From: Aradus depressus
Lineage: Eukaryota > Arthropoda > Insecta > Hemiptera > Aradidae
Direction: 5' to 3'
DNA length: 64,000 nt
NCBI GenBank assembly: GCA_963662175.1
Contig: OY759215.1
Span: 18,155,079 to 18,219,078 of the forward strand
Part shown: positions 39,571-50,255 of the stretch, piece by piece
Layout: each line of letters opens with the position of its first letter
Numbering within the stretch: position 1 is the stretch's first letter
The notes under the pieces: generated by a model
Databases searched by the model: none
Told to the model about the DNA's origin: nothing
The model's input: the letters and a program-made list of their open reading frames with translations, nothing else
Made by a program: the position numbers and the translations under genes

Positions 39571-40379
39571 ACTGTAATGCTCAAAATTAGGGACATACAT
39601 TGTTTGAAATAAATTAGGAACAAAGGAATGGAAACCGGTGGCTTGAACAACAGGAAGTCCAAGAAGAACCACAACAGTACGGAGAAACCAAGTGTGGGGG
39701 ACTGAGCCACCAATAGGCACCTAGATCAGTCCCGGAGGGCGGGAAAGTTGCTGTGAGCGGACCCCAATATGGATCAATACACTTCAACTGTTGCTACCTG
39801 AGAGGTAGGAACAGCCCACTTCGTCAGGCACCTCCGCAGAGGGAGGACCAGCCCCAATTCATCTGTCGTCTCCAGAGAGGGAGGATCACACTACTTCATC
39901 AACTGCCCACAGCAACCAGAACTCAACATCAGATCAACAGAGGGAAATCCATTGGAGTTTTTCTCGACTATTGAGACAAACAGCGGAGGCTGCTCATCGC
40001 TGAACTCCAGGACCCAATACCATCACAACCAGCATTAAGCCAAGAAGGTACCGTGATTTTTAAACAATTATAAGACAAAGCCGGAGAGTATTTTAGGAAA
40101 TATAATTTTTATTTTAAAGATTTATTTAGCAAGGATTCTGAGTCATAGTTTTTAAGTTTGCCACAAATGTTTTTCTTGAAGAATATATATAATCAAACCA
40201 GAATGGCCTAATTTTTATTTCATGTATTTTGCACCTCATGTCATTTTGATTTTTCACAACTGTTAGTCTTGGCGGACTCACGACCAAAGAAAGGTAAGAT
40301 AGAATTAAAAGCAGATAGAATCATATTTTTTTAAGAACATTTTTATTTTAAAGAAACAACAATAAGTATTAATTACAAA
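39571..40379. other. Unassigned; higher-GC block at 39640-40050
   Basis: 39640-40050 is less AT-rich than its surroundings and ends in AAG|GTACCG, a possible donor. Frames are open only in short pieces (for example REDQPQFICRLQRGRIT). CTCCGCAGAGGGAGGACCAG and CTCCAGAGAGGGAGGATCA repeat at about 39830 and 39872. It could be an old retroelement leader or exon, but I cannot name it. Confidence 0.3.
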
Positions 40380-40760
40380 ACACTAATAACTAGAATGAAT
40401 GTATCGATGCAAAATTTTATATGTGTGACCAAAACCCCATAAGGACAATAACTATCGATTTTCGGGGGGATTACGGGCGAGGCTTAACTCAAAAAAACAA
40501 ATAACTGCCGTTGTAATGAATGTTTCGACAATAAATTTCAAATGTAAATTCAAAACCCCATAAGGACGACACTTATTAATTTTCAGCGGAATCGAGAAAA
40601 GGGAAGAAAAGGATCAGAGAGGAGGCTCAACACAAAAACCCCAATAACGGCCGATTTAATGAATGTATCGACATGAAATTTCATATTTAAAGTCAAAACC
40701 TAATAAGGACATAACCTGTGGGGTCAGGGAGGGGGCTCAATTCAAAAACTCTAATATGTG
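40380..40760. repeat. Three diverged copies of a roughly 110-bp repeat
   Basis: AATGAATGTATCGA(C/T)..AAATTT.AT then AAACCCCATAAGGAC recurs at about 40395, 40515 and 40660. Related inverse copies are at 23760-24130. Confidence 0.65.
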
Positions 40761-40826
40761 TATGAGGATTTAGAAGCCCCTATGTTAGTCAACTGTATAT
40801 TAGCGCAAACGGTTGACTGTTTTGGA

Positions 40827-40844
40827 GGGGGGGGGGGGGGGGGG
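40827..40844. repeat. G18 homopolymer
   Basis: Eighteen G in a row; possible quadruplex and likely length error in assembly. Confidence 0.8.
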
Positions 40845-40944
40845 TGAAATGCTAGTTAATTCGTTCTGGGGAAGTACATGCCGGTGATTCACCGACGACT
40901 TTTTTAAATTGAGTTTTGATAAAAATGTTTAATAAGTTAGATAT

Positions 40945-41145
40945 TGTGACGCACGTTCGGCCTATAACTACGAGGTCTATTACAAGAGCGCTCTTTTGTC
41001 GTTTTGGTCAACATGAGCCCCATTCAACTAAGGAGTCCTAAATTGTTATTCACCTAAGGTAAGGGTCTTTAACCAGTACCTGATATCGTAGAGGCTCGGG
41101 ATCATAGCTTAACGTTCTATCCGAAAGACTACGTGCTCAATCTTT
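40945..41145 (-). mobile_element. SINE family 1, decayed partial copy
   Basis: ACTACGAGGTC, AGAGCGCTCTTTTGTCG, GGAGTCCTAAAT, TTATTCACCTA and GTACCTGATATCGTAGAGGC follow the order of the complete copy at 41413-41728 with about 20 percent change and no tRNA head. Confidence 0.75.
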
Positions 41146-41412
41146 AGTTTACATGTTTATTTTCCTGTTTCGGTTATTGTTGTGTTCAACAGTAGATGTT
41201 GCAGAAAGTTCGAATTCAGTGTTGAGGAACACGGAAATATTGTGGAAACTTGTAATACATAAATTAAAAAAAAAAAAAAATTCTTTTATGAAATATCGTC
41301 GATTCCACAAAATAGTTTTCAGTATTACACCATTGTCAGGTTTTGTTATAAATATACTAAGACAAGTTTGCTGAGTTCCAACCTTATATATAGGAACATC
41401 AGGTAGGTAAGG

Positions 41413-41728
41413 TTAGGTTTTATGACTCATGCCCGGGCTTTAACTACGAGGTCATATCGCCTACTACCAGAGCGCTCTTTCGTCACTCTGGTGGACATGA
41501 GCCCGACTCCACTGTGGGAGTCCTAAATTTTGCCTACCCTAAATTTTTATTCACCTAGGGCAGGGGTCTTTCACGAGTACCTGACATCGTACAGGCTCGG
41601 GACCATCGCTTAACGTCCCATCCGAAGGACGGTGTGCTTAAGTTGGGCTTAAGGGCCTCGGACGGGTTTTGAACCCACGATCTTGAGCTCAGAAGACAAG
41701 CACGCATACCACTGAGCTACCGACGCCC
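41413..41728 (-). mobile_element. SINE family 1, complete copy with TSD
   Basis: On the minus strand: A box TAGCTCAGTGGTATGCGTG, B box GGGTTCAAAACCC, a body ending ATGAGTCATAAAACCTAA. Target copies TCAGGTAGGTAAGG at 41399-41412 and 41729-41742 show LINE-type retroposition. The B box has an A where a functional one has a G or C. Confidence 0.88.
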
Positions 41729-41944
41729 TCAGGTAGGTAAGGGTTGGTTGAAAGTTCAATTCGGAGATCACCGTGGCATATAGTAACGTATTTGTTTTTT
41801 CTGAAATTTACTTCCAATAACAGTAGTAAAACTAATCATTAAAAATAAAAGGCGTGGCCATTACACGACTTTCTTATACCAACCACGGTTTTACACATCC
41901 CCCTCTCTCTCCTCCTTCCTCTCGAAATCATTTCTACTGGCATT

Positions 41945-42868
41945 TCAGAAAAAAACAATAAAATAAACCCACTGTAGAGGTGTGTGGTATTAGCAGCCTG
42001 GCAACACACCTCCGGGAAGGTAGAAAATGTTATACAAAGTCTGTTTCTCTATTGTGTATATCAGATATACGCAAATATACATCGAATTTCCTTACCACAT
42101 TCTTTACACATCTCTCAATAAAATAAACCCACCGTAGAGGTGTGTGGTATTAGCAGCCTGGCAACACACCTCCGGGAAGGTAGAAAATGTTATACAAAGT
42201 CTGTTTCTCTATTGTGTATATCAGATATATGCAAATATACATCGAATTTCCTTACCACATTCTCTATACATCTCTCAATAAAATAAACCCACTGTAGAGG
42301 TGTGTGGTATTAGCAGCCTGGCAACACACCTTCGGGAAGGTTGAAAATGTTATACAAAGTCTGTTTCTCTATTGTGTATATCAGATATACGCAAATATAC
42401 ATCGAATTTCCTTACCACATTCTTTACACATCTCTCAATAAAATAAACCCACCGTAGAGGTGTGTGGTATTAGCAGCCTGGCAACACACCTCCGGGAAGG
42501 TAGAAAATGTTATACAAAGTCTGTTTCTCTATTGTGTATATCAGATATATGCAAATATACATCGAATTTCCTTACCACATTCTCTATACATCTCTCAATA
42601 AAATAAACCCACTGTAGAGGTGTGTGGTATTAGCAGCCTGGCAACACACCTTCGGGAAGGTTGAAAATGTTATACAAAGTCTGTTTCTCTATTGTGTATA
42701 TCAGATATACGCAAATATACATCGAATTTTCTTACCACATTCTCTATACATCTCTCAATAAAATAAACCCACTGTAGAGGTGTGTGGTATTAGCAGCCTA
42801 GCAACACACCTCCGGGAAGGTATATATCGAATTTCCTTACTACATTCTCTACACATCTCTCAATAAAA
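41945..42868. repeat. 160-bp tandem satellite (about 5.7 units)
   Basis: Units start near 41945, 42105, 42265, 42425, 42585 and 42745 with ACCCACTGTAGAGGTGTGTG. Variants alternate (ACCGTAG with TATGCAAA; CTTCGGGAAGGTTG with TACGCAAA), so the array has a 320-bp dimer period. The last unit is truncated after GGGAAGGTA. Confidence 0.93.
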
Positions 42869-43040
42869 TCGAGCCAATCTGTAAAGCGAAGTTACCTTCT
42901 TTATGTGCCTCCGGTGCGTCAAACTTTGGCTGTCACTGAGCCAGGCAGACTTTTCTGTCTATCTGCAACAAGAAAGTTACTTTTTAATTTTTTTTAACAA
43001 TAAAAATAATTTCATAATTACAATATATATTTATATTTAG

Positions 43041-43314
43041 AGGGTCCCGGTTGCTCAGTGGTATGGGTGCTTGCTTACTAAGCTCAAGATCGTTGGTTCG
43101 AAACCCGCCCAGGGATGGGAAGTTAAGCGATGGTCCTGAGCCTGTACGATGTTAAGTATTCGTTAAAGAACAATACCCTAGGTGAATAAAAATTTGGGGT
43201 AGGCAACATTTAAGACCCATAGTAGAGTCGGGCTCAAGTCCAACAGAGTGACGAAAGAGCGCTCTGGTAGAAGGCTATATGGCCTTCTAGTTAAAGCCCG
43301 GGCATGAGTCATAA
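43041..43314 (+). mobile_element. SINE family 1, complete diverged copy
   Basis: Head GTTGCTCAGTGGTATGGGTG and GGTTCGAAACCC, body with CGATGGTCCTGAGCCTGTAC and end CCCGGGCATGAGTCATAA. Confidence 0.85.
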
Positions 43315-43729
43315 TAACGAACTATTTATAGTTAATTATTTAGACTGGGTTTTCAGGGACTTCAGGCCACCCAATATTAAGAAGTATAAGGTTGCAGAGG
43401 AAAAATTAAATGCAGAGCTCTCAAAATTCTATTCCTCTTCCACCTTAATCCATGCATGTTCAAATGACCGATAATTTTTTTTCAAAAAGCTAGATCGGTC
43501 TAACATCACTGGAAAATTAGTATTAAAAGATTCCACGTAGATTTTGAATTAGTAGAAAAGATGGGCGTGACGATTCAAATAGAATCTACATATCTGGAAA
43601 GTTTCAGTTGTGATTTAAAATCATAGATGTCAAGTCATCAAATAACTCCTCCCTTTCAAAATCATTTCTTATTTGGTTTATGGAAGTAATGAATTGGCAG
43701 CAGTGGTAATTGTTTGTTTCATATTACAG
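43315..43729. other. Intron-like DNA related to the 55.9-58 kb region
   Basis: No gene. 43535-43640 (CGTAGATTTTGAATTAGTA; TGTGATTTAAAATCATAGAT) matches the intron-like segments at 55910-56130 and 57870-57910 in the same orientation. Confidence 0.5.
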
Positions 43730-43778
43730 CGTAATTCTGAGAGTGACTTTCTCACACCCAATAATGATATTGAAAAAG
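43730..43778 (+). CDS. Isolated plus-strand exon candidate (49 nt)
   Basis: Strong splice borders: TTGTTTGTTTCATATTACAG before and AAAAAG|GTGAGTGAG after. The likely frame reads RNSESDFLTPNNDIEK with one base left over. The acidic, Ser-containing peptide resembles in style the minus-strand microexons at 55-64 kb, and the flanking DNA is related to theirs, yet this exon is on the opposite strand and its length is not a multiple of three. No partner exon found on this strand within the window. It may be an inverted or separate member of the same family. Confidence 0.4.
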
Positions 43779-44270
43779 GTGAGTGAGAGAAATATTTTAA
43801 TTTTTTCTTCTTCAATTTTTTTTTTAATTTTCCTTGAAAAAATGTTCTATAAATACTTGCAACGCGCTACAATTTAAACTTTAAAATATTTCCTACGGAA
43901 ATTTATTTTATTTTAGATATATGAGTACGTTAGATACTGGAAATTTAATAAGGAACATTTTTGATAAGAAATAATTTTTCAATAGGACTGACAGTTTTTG
44001 GGTAAATCAAAGAAATGTCAACAAATATGGTTTAAAAATGACATTTCAGGACGATTTCGGCATGTATATGTATATGAGACAGCGAAAAATTATATTTCAT
44101 ATAAAATATGTCTTTGTTTTCTCTACAACTTCAACTTGAAAAGATTTTTGATTAGGGCATAAATATAAGCCTTAACTTGTAAAATGTGCGTAGGCTCTGA
44201 GGTAAAGCGGTATAAGCAGCCAATCAGATTTAAGTTAGCACATGTTGTCACCATATATATATATATATTT
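43779..44270. other. AT-rich, no gene seen
   Basis: Ends in a TA run directly before the SINE at 44271. Confidence 0.5.
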
Positions 44271-44610
44271 GGGGCGCCGGTAGCTCAGTGGTATACGTGC
44301 TTGACTTCTGAGCTCAAGGTTGTGGGTTCGTAGCCCGACCGAGGCCCTTAGTTTATTTTATCTGGGAGGTAAAATAAACTTAAGCACGCCGTCCTTCGGA
44401 TGGGACGTTAAGCGATGGTCCCGAGCCTGTACGATGTCAGGTACTCGTTAAAGACCCCTACCCTAGATGAATAAAAATTTAGGGTAGGCAAAATTTAGGA
44501 CTCCCACAGTAGAGTCGGGCTCATGTCCACCAGAGTGACGAAAGAGCGCTCTGGTAGTAGGCGATATGACCTCGTAGTTAAAGCCCGGGCATGAATCATA
44601 AAACCTAACC
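44271..44610 (+). mobile_element. SINE family 1, complete copy
   Basis: Head GGTAGCTCAGTGGTATACGT and GGGTTCGTAGCCCG, a short extra hairpin (TTATTTTATCTGGGAGGTAA region at about 44353-44380), then the shared body and tail ending CATAAAACCTAACC. Inserted in a TA-rich target. Confidence 0.88.
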
Positions 44611-45282
44611 TATATATATATTTATATAATATGCATATACCCTATCCTGTCCCTAATTCCCTGACACTGTCACAAACCTCTAGTCAGGGCCGTATTTATA
44701 TATAAAATAAGATATAATGATGTATGTACATAATGTTGTACAATAATGATGTAGGTATATAATGTTAAAATTGTGTAGAACCACATGGGCCCAAATAAGA
44801 AGCTTGTAGAACTAATAGAACATTCTAGAAGCAATGACTTCTATTTTAAATATATTTCTTACATAAGAGTAGCCATTGTGTAATTATAATAAATAAAGAT
44901 ATATAGTAGAATATAGAAATACAAATATGTAAATAGTATTATCTGTAGAGATAGAAAAAGCCAAGTTATGTATACATGGGTCCAGAACATTCTATGGGCC
45001 TATATAATGGCCGCCCAGGCAACCTCTGGGCACTCCAGTTAGCACTCTAGTATCGGACTCTAGTTAGCACTCTAGTTTTGGGCACTCTTGCTTGTCAGTC
45101 TCACTCTCACTTGAAGCACTCTTAATTTATAACTCACTCTTACTTGTATCTTGATCAGTCACAGTTCACTATTGTACACTCGCCAGTTAGCACTATTCTG
45201 TTCTAGTATCCAGTGTATTATTTCTTATGTATGTGAGTCCTGGCCCTGAATTTGTAAGTACCAATATATATAGGTATATATA
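44611..45282. other. Possible solo LTR or promoter-bearing repeat
   Basis: Contains a core-promoter-like CCTATATAATGGCCGC at about 44999-45014 followed by repeats of ACTCTAGTTAGCACTCTAGT (45045-45080). CAGGGCC at 44685 and GGCCCTG at 45242 are inverted at its edges. No coding frame. I see no clear target duplication, so this is tentative. Confidence 0.3.
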
Positions 45283-45631
45283 TGTAAGTCTGTTTTTTTT
45301 TTTTTTTTTTGGCTTTATGTACGGTGCATATTAGCCATGTCAATGTGTTATATATAATTATTTAAGACATCCATGGCCCCGGGAGGGAGTTCTATCTACG
45401 AAATAAAACTCACTCCCGGACGGGATTCGAACCCGCAAACCATGGTGAGACCATGCGACCAAAGCCCTACGCTCTAGCCCGCACGGCCACCATGGCCCCC
45501 TGTTTTAAAGATTTTATTATTCAAGGAATAATTAAATTACAAGTCAACAAACAAACTAAAACTTCTTACAGCTGTCACTAAAGTCGTTCCTAGGACCGTC
45601 ACTAGGGAGCTGGAGAGTTTACATCTTTACA
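45283..45631 (-). repeat. 3' LTR of the Ty3 element, carrying a SINE
   Basis: 139 bp of LTR interrupted after position 45296; CTGTTTT at 45290-45296 and 45500-45506 is the SINE target duplication. Confidence 0.92.
45297..45499 (-). mobile_element. SINE family 2, copy 2, inside the LTR
   Basis: Minus-strand head GTGGCCGTGCGGGCTAGAGC, B box GGGTTCGAATCCCG, and a poly(A) tail (T20 on this strand). 7-bp target duplication CTGTTTT. Younger than the LTR it entered. Confidence 0.85.
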
Positions 45632-45644
45632 CCTCCCCCTCCAA
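45632..45644 (-). other. Polypurine tract of the Ty3 element
   Basis: Minus-strand TTGGAGGGGGAGG directly before the 3' LTR start TGTAAAGATG. Confidence 0.85.
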
Positions 45645-45646
45645 GG

Positions 45647-46380
45647 TCAGCACGCAGCAGGAGTCAGCTTATTGCTGTGAAAAAAATTCAAGTTTTTTCT
45701 GCGACGTCCACAGTTAACTTCGTAGAAACAGGACGAGATGCGACGCACAATAGGAAAAGGCCCTATCCTTACTGGATACATCTTGTTTCTATTAAGTTTA
45801 CTTCCATTCTCAATATACACTAAGTCTCCTACGTAAAAGGAATGTTGTCGTCGTGTTTTGTCTACTCTCGCTTTGTTAATTTCAAAATTGTGCATGGAGT
45901 TCAAGAATGCCTGTTTTCTGTCATCTTCCAGTGTATTGGTAGAGTAGGTAGGAACATCAATGGGAGAAATACTAGACCGCTTTCCAAGAAGGAGATATTC
46001 TGGGGCAAACTTTGTAGAGCTGTGAAATGTACTATTGTATTCAGCTGTACATTTCTCGGCTATCGTAGACCAAGCTGTTTTATGATCAGAGCTATTTATC
46101 TGGCAACGTATTCTGTTCACAAGCGTTTGGTTAAGCCGTTCATTAAGTCCATTCGACTTTGCACAGTCAACGCTCGTAAATATAAGTTGAATATTCATCT
46201 TATCCATATATTTTTTCAGTTCTCCAGACTGTATGCCTGTATATTGGTCGGTCAACAACATAGTAATTTGGTTCGCTTTTGCTACTGGGTCAATAAGTTG
46301 GATGAAATCTTTGGCACATTGAGTACTTGATGTGCGAATCCACGCATAGCGCGTAAAGTGGTCCACCAGAAGGTGTATAT
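45647..46380 (-). CDS. Ty3 integrase, catalytic core and C-terminus (pol part 2)
   Basis: Continues the pol frame cut by the nested element. First the Asp-bearing strand VDHFTRYAWIRTSSTQ, then LLTDQYTGIQSGELKKYM with the second Asp, and NGLNERLNQTLVNRIR with the Glu of the DDE triad. The C-terminus has VGDLVYIENGSKLNRNK and VRIGPFPIVRRI, the usual SH3-like GPF/Y module, and ends at 45647 a few bases before the polypurine tract. With the 4-bp duplication ATAT removed, the frame joins PKKYI of the upstream part precisely. No stops or frameshifts, so integrase was intact when the nested element arrived. Confidence 0.9.
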
Positions 46381-47229
46381 TGTAACATTCATTATATTGC
46401 GCTACTTGATATTCTAATTTAAATTTATATTAATAATAGTTATATACAATAACGATTATTAGAGGGCCTGGTTATGTATGATTTATAAATAAAAATAAAG
46501 ACTTTAATAGCTTTTGTTACATTTTTCTTTTATTTTAAATTTCATCAAGACACGTTTTTATGGGTTAGTATCACATAAATTTTACAGACATAGAGATTTT
46601 TCTTTGTAAACACAACATTCAACTAAACCTGCGGGACAGCTTTCTTTTCTTCTATTGTGCTGGTGGGTAAAATGATGTCTCCAGCGTGGTACGTTGAATA
46701 TGGGGTGTCGCAACTGCGGCCACGTCCTCTCCTCTCTTCTGGATTCCAAGTATTTCAGCTACTCTTCCTTCTTATCACAGCCTTTAAGAAATCACTTACA
46801 TTTTCTACCATTCACCACACTCACTTTCACTGAACCATCTCTCTCTGCACAGTTCTCTCATACATCTACTGCCTACTCTCCACGAGGGGACAGCCCACTT
46901 CTCTCTCGTTTTGGATTCAGCTCCGTCATTGGCCACAATTTTTACAGCCTTTAGCACTAAACATCTGGGTTTTTTTATACCACTTTCATATTCCCGTATA
47001 CAATCCTAATTGCTTACATTTATTGTTAACTAATTATTATCCTAACATTTAATTTTATGACATAATTGAAATAAATGATTTGATATATTTTGAAACTATA
47101 TCGACCCTGGTACAAATCGATTTGATAACCCCCAGTAACCTTCCTTAGGTCTACTAAACTGATTGTATTTACGTATCTTATTTTCCATTTCTTAAATATT
47201 ACATGTAATGGACAATATAGAACATTACA
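46381..47229 (-). repeat. 3' LTR of the nested element
   Basis: Starts TGTAACATTCATTATATTG and ends GAACATTACA on this strand. The 86-codon plus-strand frame inside it (46694-46954) is copied in the other LTR and is not a gene. Confidence 0.92.
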
Positions 47230-48969
47230 TTGCCCTCTGCTAAAAATATCAAAATATATCATTCATTTGCTTACATAAGTGTTTAGTACCAAACTATTTC
47301 ATAATCTTATGGTTATATGTACCACTTGGCGACTCAAAATAACATGGTGACCCAGTTTCTATAATTAATTAATTACACACAAATTTTTTGTCTATTATGG
47401 AATACATTCTTCAAGGTAACTCTCTTTAATAATATTACACAACAATTAGGTAACAAATCCAATTCAATTAATTTATTTACGTCTTATCATAATGTTATAT
47501 TAGATTTATTTTCTTATTTTACTTTATTTATTTATTATTTAATATTCCATTTATCAATAACATCACTGTCACAATTAGACATAACTCAGATAATTATTTA
47601 TATTTTACTACTTTTATTTACGCTATCTCGACTTACTTTCCCTATTGATTTACTGCACTAATTTTTATATAATGCTCTTAAGATGATATTCTTAAAAAAA
47701 AATATTCTTATAACATTTTCCCCGTTTCACTTACAAAATTTTTTTTTTTTTATTTATTATTATTATTATTATTATTATACGGAATTACTTACAAGGTTAT
47801 GATTAAATTTTTTTTTTTTTTTTTTTGACGTTTGTAATCTATGCATCCATGTGGATGTTCTAATTTCATCACTTATTATTCTGAAACTACTAGCGATTAT
47901 CGCTCTCAAAAACCATTTGTGGGTTAATATTGCTCATTTCCGTAAGGACGCCAAACTCCTTAAATCAACAGTGCCCACGTTGTTGACAATTACGGTTAAA
48001 TAACAATAACAACCCTTTAAACTAATATATTTTTTTTTTTTTTTTTTATAAATATTTTTTATTTTATCACCAATACCATAAAAAAAAAAAACGCATGCAT
48101 AAATATCAATAAATAGTTCAACATCGATACTAACCCTTATTATAAAAATCTCCCATAACATAACAACATAAATATAATATTTCAATAAATAAATATGTTT
48201 TTATTTAAAAACATTTAAAATTAATAAATTTTCTGTACAGAATGCAGAGTTCACTACACATTATTTACATATAATTTAATTTAATTATAATTATTATTTT
48301 ATTTTTTTCATTCTTTGACAGAGCATCACCCACTCTCATATTTTTAATCAGTCTCAGACCCAATTGGTCATTATTACCTCTTTTATAATACCACCACTCT
48401 AATACAACAAAATAGCATACATCATATTAAAATATAACAAGACATACCATAAAATAAAATACACACACCCAATATTTACATTTGTTGGGCTGTTTACAAA
48501 TATCAGTTGTTTATCATAACAGACTCTAAATAGCTGTCTTATCCTTTATCTATTCATCAGTACGTCTCCTCAATCTAGACTTGGTTGACATATCATGTTA
48601 ACTACGTCCCATATTTTGTTATTTTAGTTTAATTTATTCCTTACTTTCAATTATTTATTAATTAGACCGCTCAAACACCGAGTGACAACTTCTTTGTTTA
48701 CATTAATTTTATTCATTTTTATTGATTTTTATTAACCCAAATTTTACATGCAAACAATTCTTGACAGACAAAATTGTGATATCAAATCTCAGGTACATTT
48801 TTCATTAATTAATTATATCATTTTATTTTGCAATTATTCATTTCGACAAAATTCAACATATTAACTGATACTTTCTATGTTTAATTTTTTTATTAATTTT
48901 AATGTTACATTTTATAGTTCCAGATCATAATCCTAGACAAGCAATTTTCAATATCCAAAATTTCATCGG
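47230..48969. other. AT-rich interior of the nested element, no coding frame
   Basis: Long A/T runs ((ATT)n near 47755-47778, T-runs at 47745, 47810 and 48032). No reverse transcriptase, integrase or protease motif in any frame. Confidence 0.6.
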
Positions 48970-49968
48970 TTAAACACTTATTATTTTCTTTCTTTTATAT
49001 TTATAATTTAGTTTACGATTATCTTTTCTCCGATATTTATGATTGTTATTTATAATTATTTTTCTGTCTTTCTGTTCCTGCCTTTGACCTAGGTATAATG
49101 TTTTTGAATTTTCAAAATATTCTTTATTATTATGTTTAAAATTTGATCTCTTATAATTTTTATAACTGTAATTTTTGTTAATTATATTTACACATTTATC
49201 TGAATTTATTTCTCTACATCCAAATTTTTTAGGACTCTTCCTTTTATTTCTTTCATGTTTTCTTAAGTTCGGGATCTTTTTATGATATAATACTTTTATT
49301 TTTCTACAATTATCATACTTATGTTTTTTTATAACAATACCATTAGTTATTATGGTTTTAATAAATTTAAATTTGTCTATCTTCTTATTGAATTTTATTT
49401 TCTTCTGTGTTTCATTATTTTCCTGTCCCTCTACACTCATATTTTTATTTAATTTACTCTCGACAGCTTCTACCGCACTTTCTATCTTATTATTTACTTG
49501 TTCACATTTATGATTTATTTCTAAACTTTGATCACTAAATTTCAGATCAATCTCATTATTTACTTCATCGAAACGTTTGTTTAAATTCTTTTTTACATTT
49601 TCAAATTTTATGCTTACGTCTTTCTTTATTTCATCAATTTTTGAATTTAGTTCTACCTTTATTTCATTTAGTTCTAACTTCATTTCCGAATGATTTGCGT
49701 TCATATTTTTTATTAACATTTCCATCATGGTGTTTAAACTTACATTTGTCTCACTCTCCGGCTGAAGGCCCTCATCCGTTTTATTTTGAATACTTTTTGG
49801 AGTTGATGATTCTCTCTCTTTTTCTACCTCTTCACTCATTGTTAAATCATATATACCCGATTCTGGTTGGGTACTCGGTCCCTCACTATAAATATTGCTT
49901 TCCCTACGATCGTCAACCCGTTCTGTTTTACCTTCTCCCAAGTCCACATAACTCATTCCCTCTGCCAT
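48970..49968 (-). CDS. Gag-like coiled-coil protein of the nested element
   Basis: About 332 residues from ATG 49968 (MAEGMSYVDLGEGKTERVDD). After an acidic stretch, residues about 70-190 form a long heptad-rich coiled coil with repeating EIKVELNSKIDEIKKDV, NLNKRFDEVNNEI and QVNNKIESAVEAVESKLN. The C-terminal 130 residues are extremely basic (KYDNCRKIKVLYHKKIP; YRRKDNRKLNYKYKRKK), suited to RNA binding, with no CCHC knuckle. That is a plausible nucleocapsid-like packaging protein for an element that borrows its enzymes from a relative. The frame extends upstream to 50037 without ATG. A similar but broken coiled-coil frame is at 61445-61746. Confidence 0.6.
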   Translation of the reverse strand: MAEGMSYVDLGEGKTERVDDRRESNIYSEGPSTQPESGIYDLTMSEEVEKERESSTPKSIQNKTDEGLQPESETNVSLNTMMEMLIKNMNANHSEMKLELNEIKVELNSKIDEIKKDVSIKFENVKKNLNKRFDEVNNEIDLKFSDQSLEINHKCEQVNNKIESAVEAVESKLNKNMSVEGQENNETQKKIKFNKKIDKFKFIKTIITNGIVIKKHKYDNCRKIKVLYHKKIPNLRKHERNKRKSPKKFGCREINSDKCVNIINKNYSYKNYKRSNFKHNNKEYFENSKTLYLGQRQEQKDRKIIINNNHKYRRKDNRKLNYKYKRKKIISV

Positions 49969-50234
49969 ATTATCAAAGATACACAAAACACAAATTCTTA
50001 AATAAAAAATTACAATTAAAATTATTTTCTTCGTCACCCTTCACTCACTCGAAAAAAATTACTCTATTTTGTCCGCCATTTTGGACGCTAACTTTTTTTA
50101 TACAGTTTTAAAATTAATTTTTACAAATATTTTTACAAAATCATACATAAGGTCCTTTTATAATTTTCTTTTCAGGCGCCATATAAAAATTTAATATTTC
50201 AAGTCCTTAATGTTTCAAGTCCTTAATTTTTCAA

Positions 50235-50253
50235 GTCCCTGTTCGAAGCGACA
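50235..50253 (-). other. Primer-binding site of the nested element
   Basis: Minus-strand TGTCGCTTCGAACAGGGAC, two bases inside the 5' LTR, close to the tRNA-Lys type site (TGGCGC..GAACAGGGAC). AGGACTTGAAA motifs repeat three times just after it. Confidence 0.55.
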
Positions 50254-50255
50254 TT

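Noticed and set aside
44271..44345. Functional tRNA gene
   Set aside because: The head is followed by a shared SINE body, the B box is degraded and several copies exist with target duplications.
46694..46954. An 86-codon gene (also at 50569-50829)
   Set aside because: Lies within both LTR copies of the nested element on the opposite strand from its gag; no family features.
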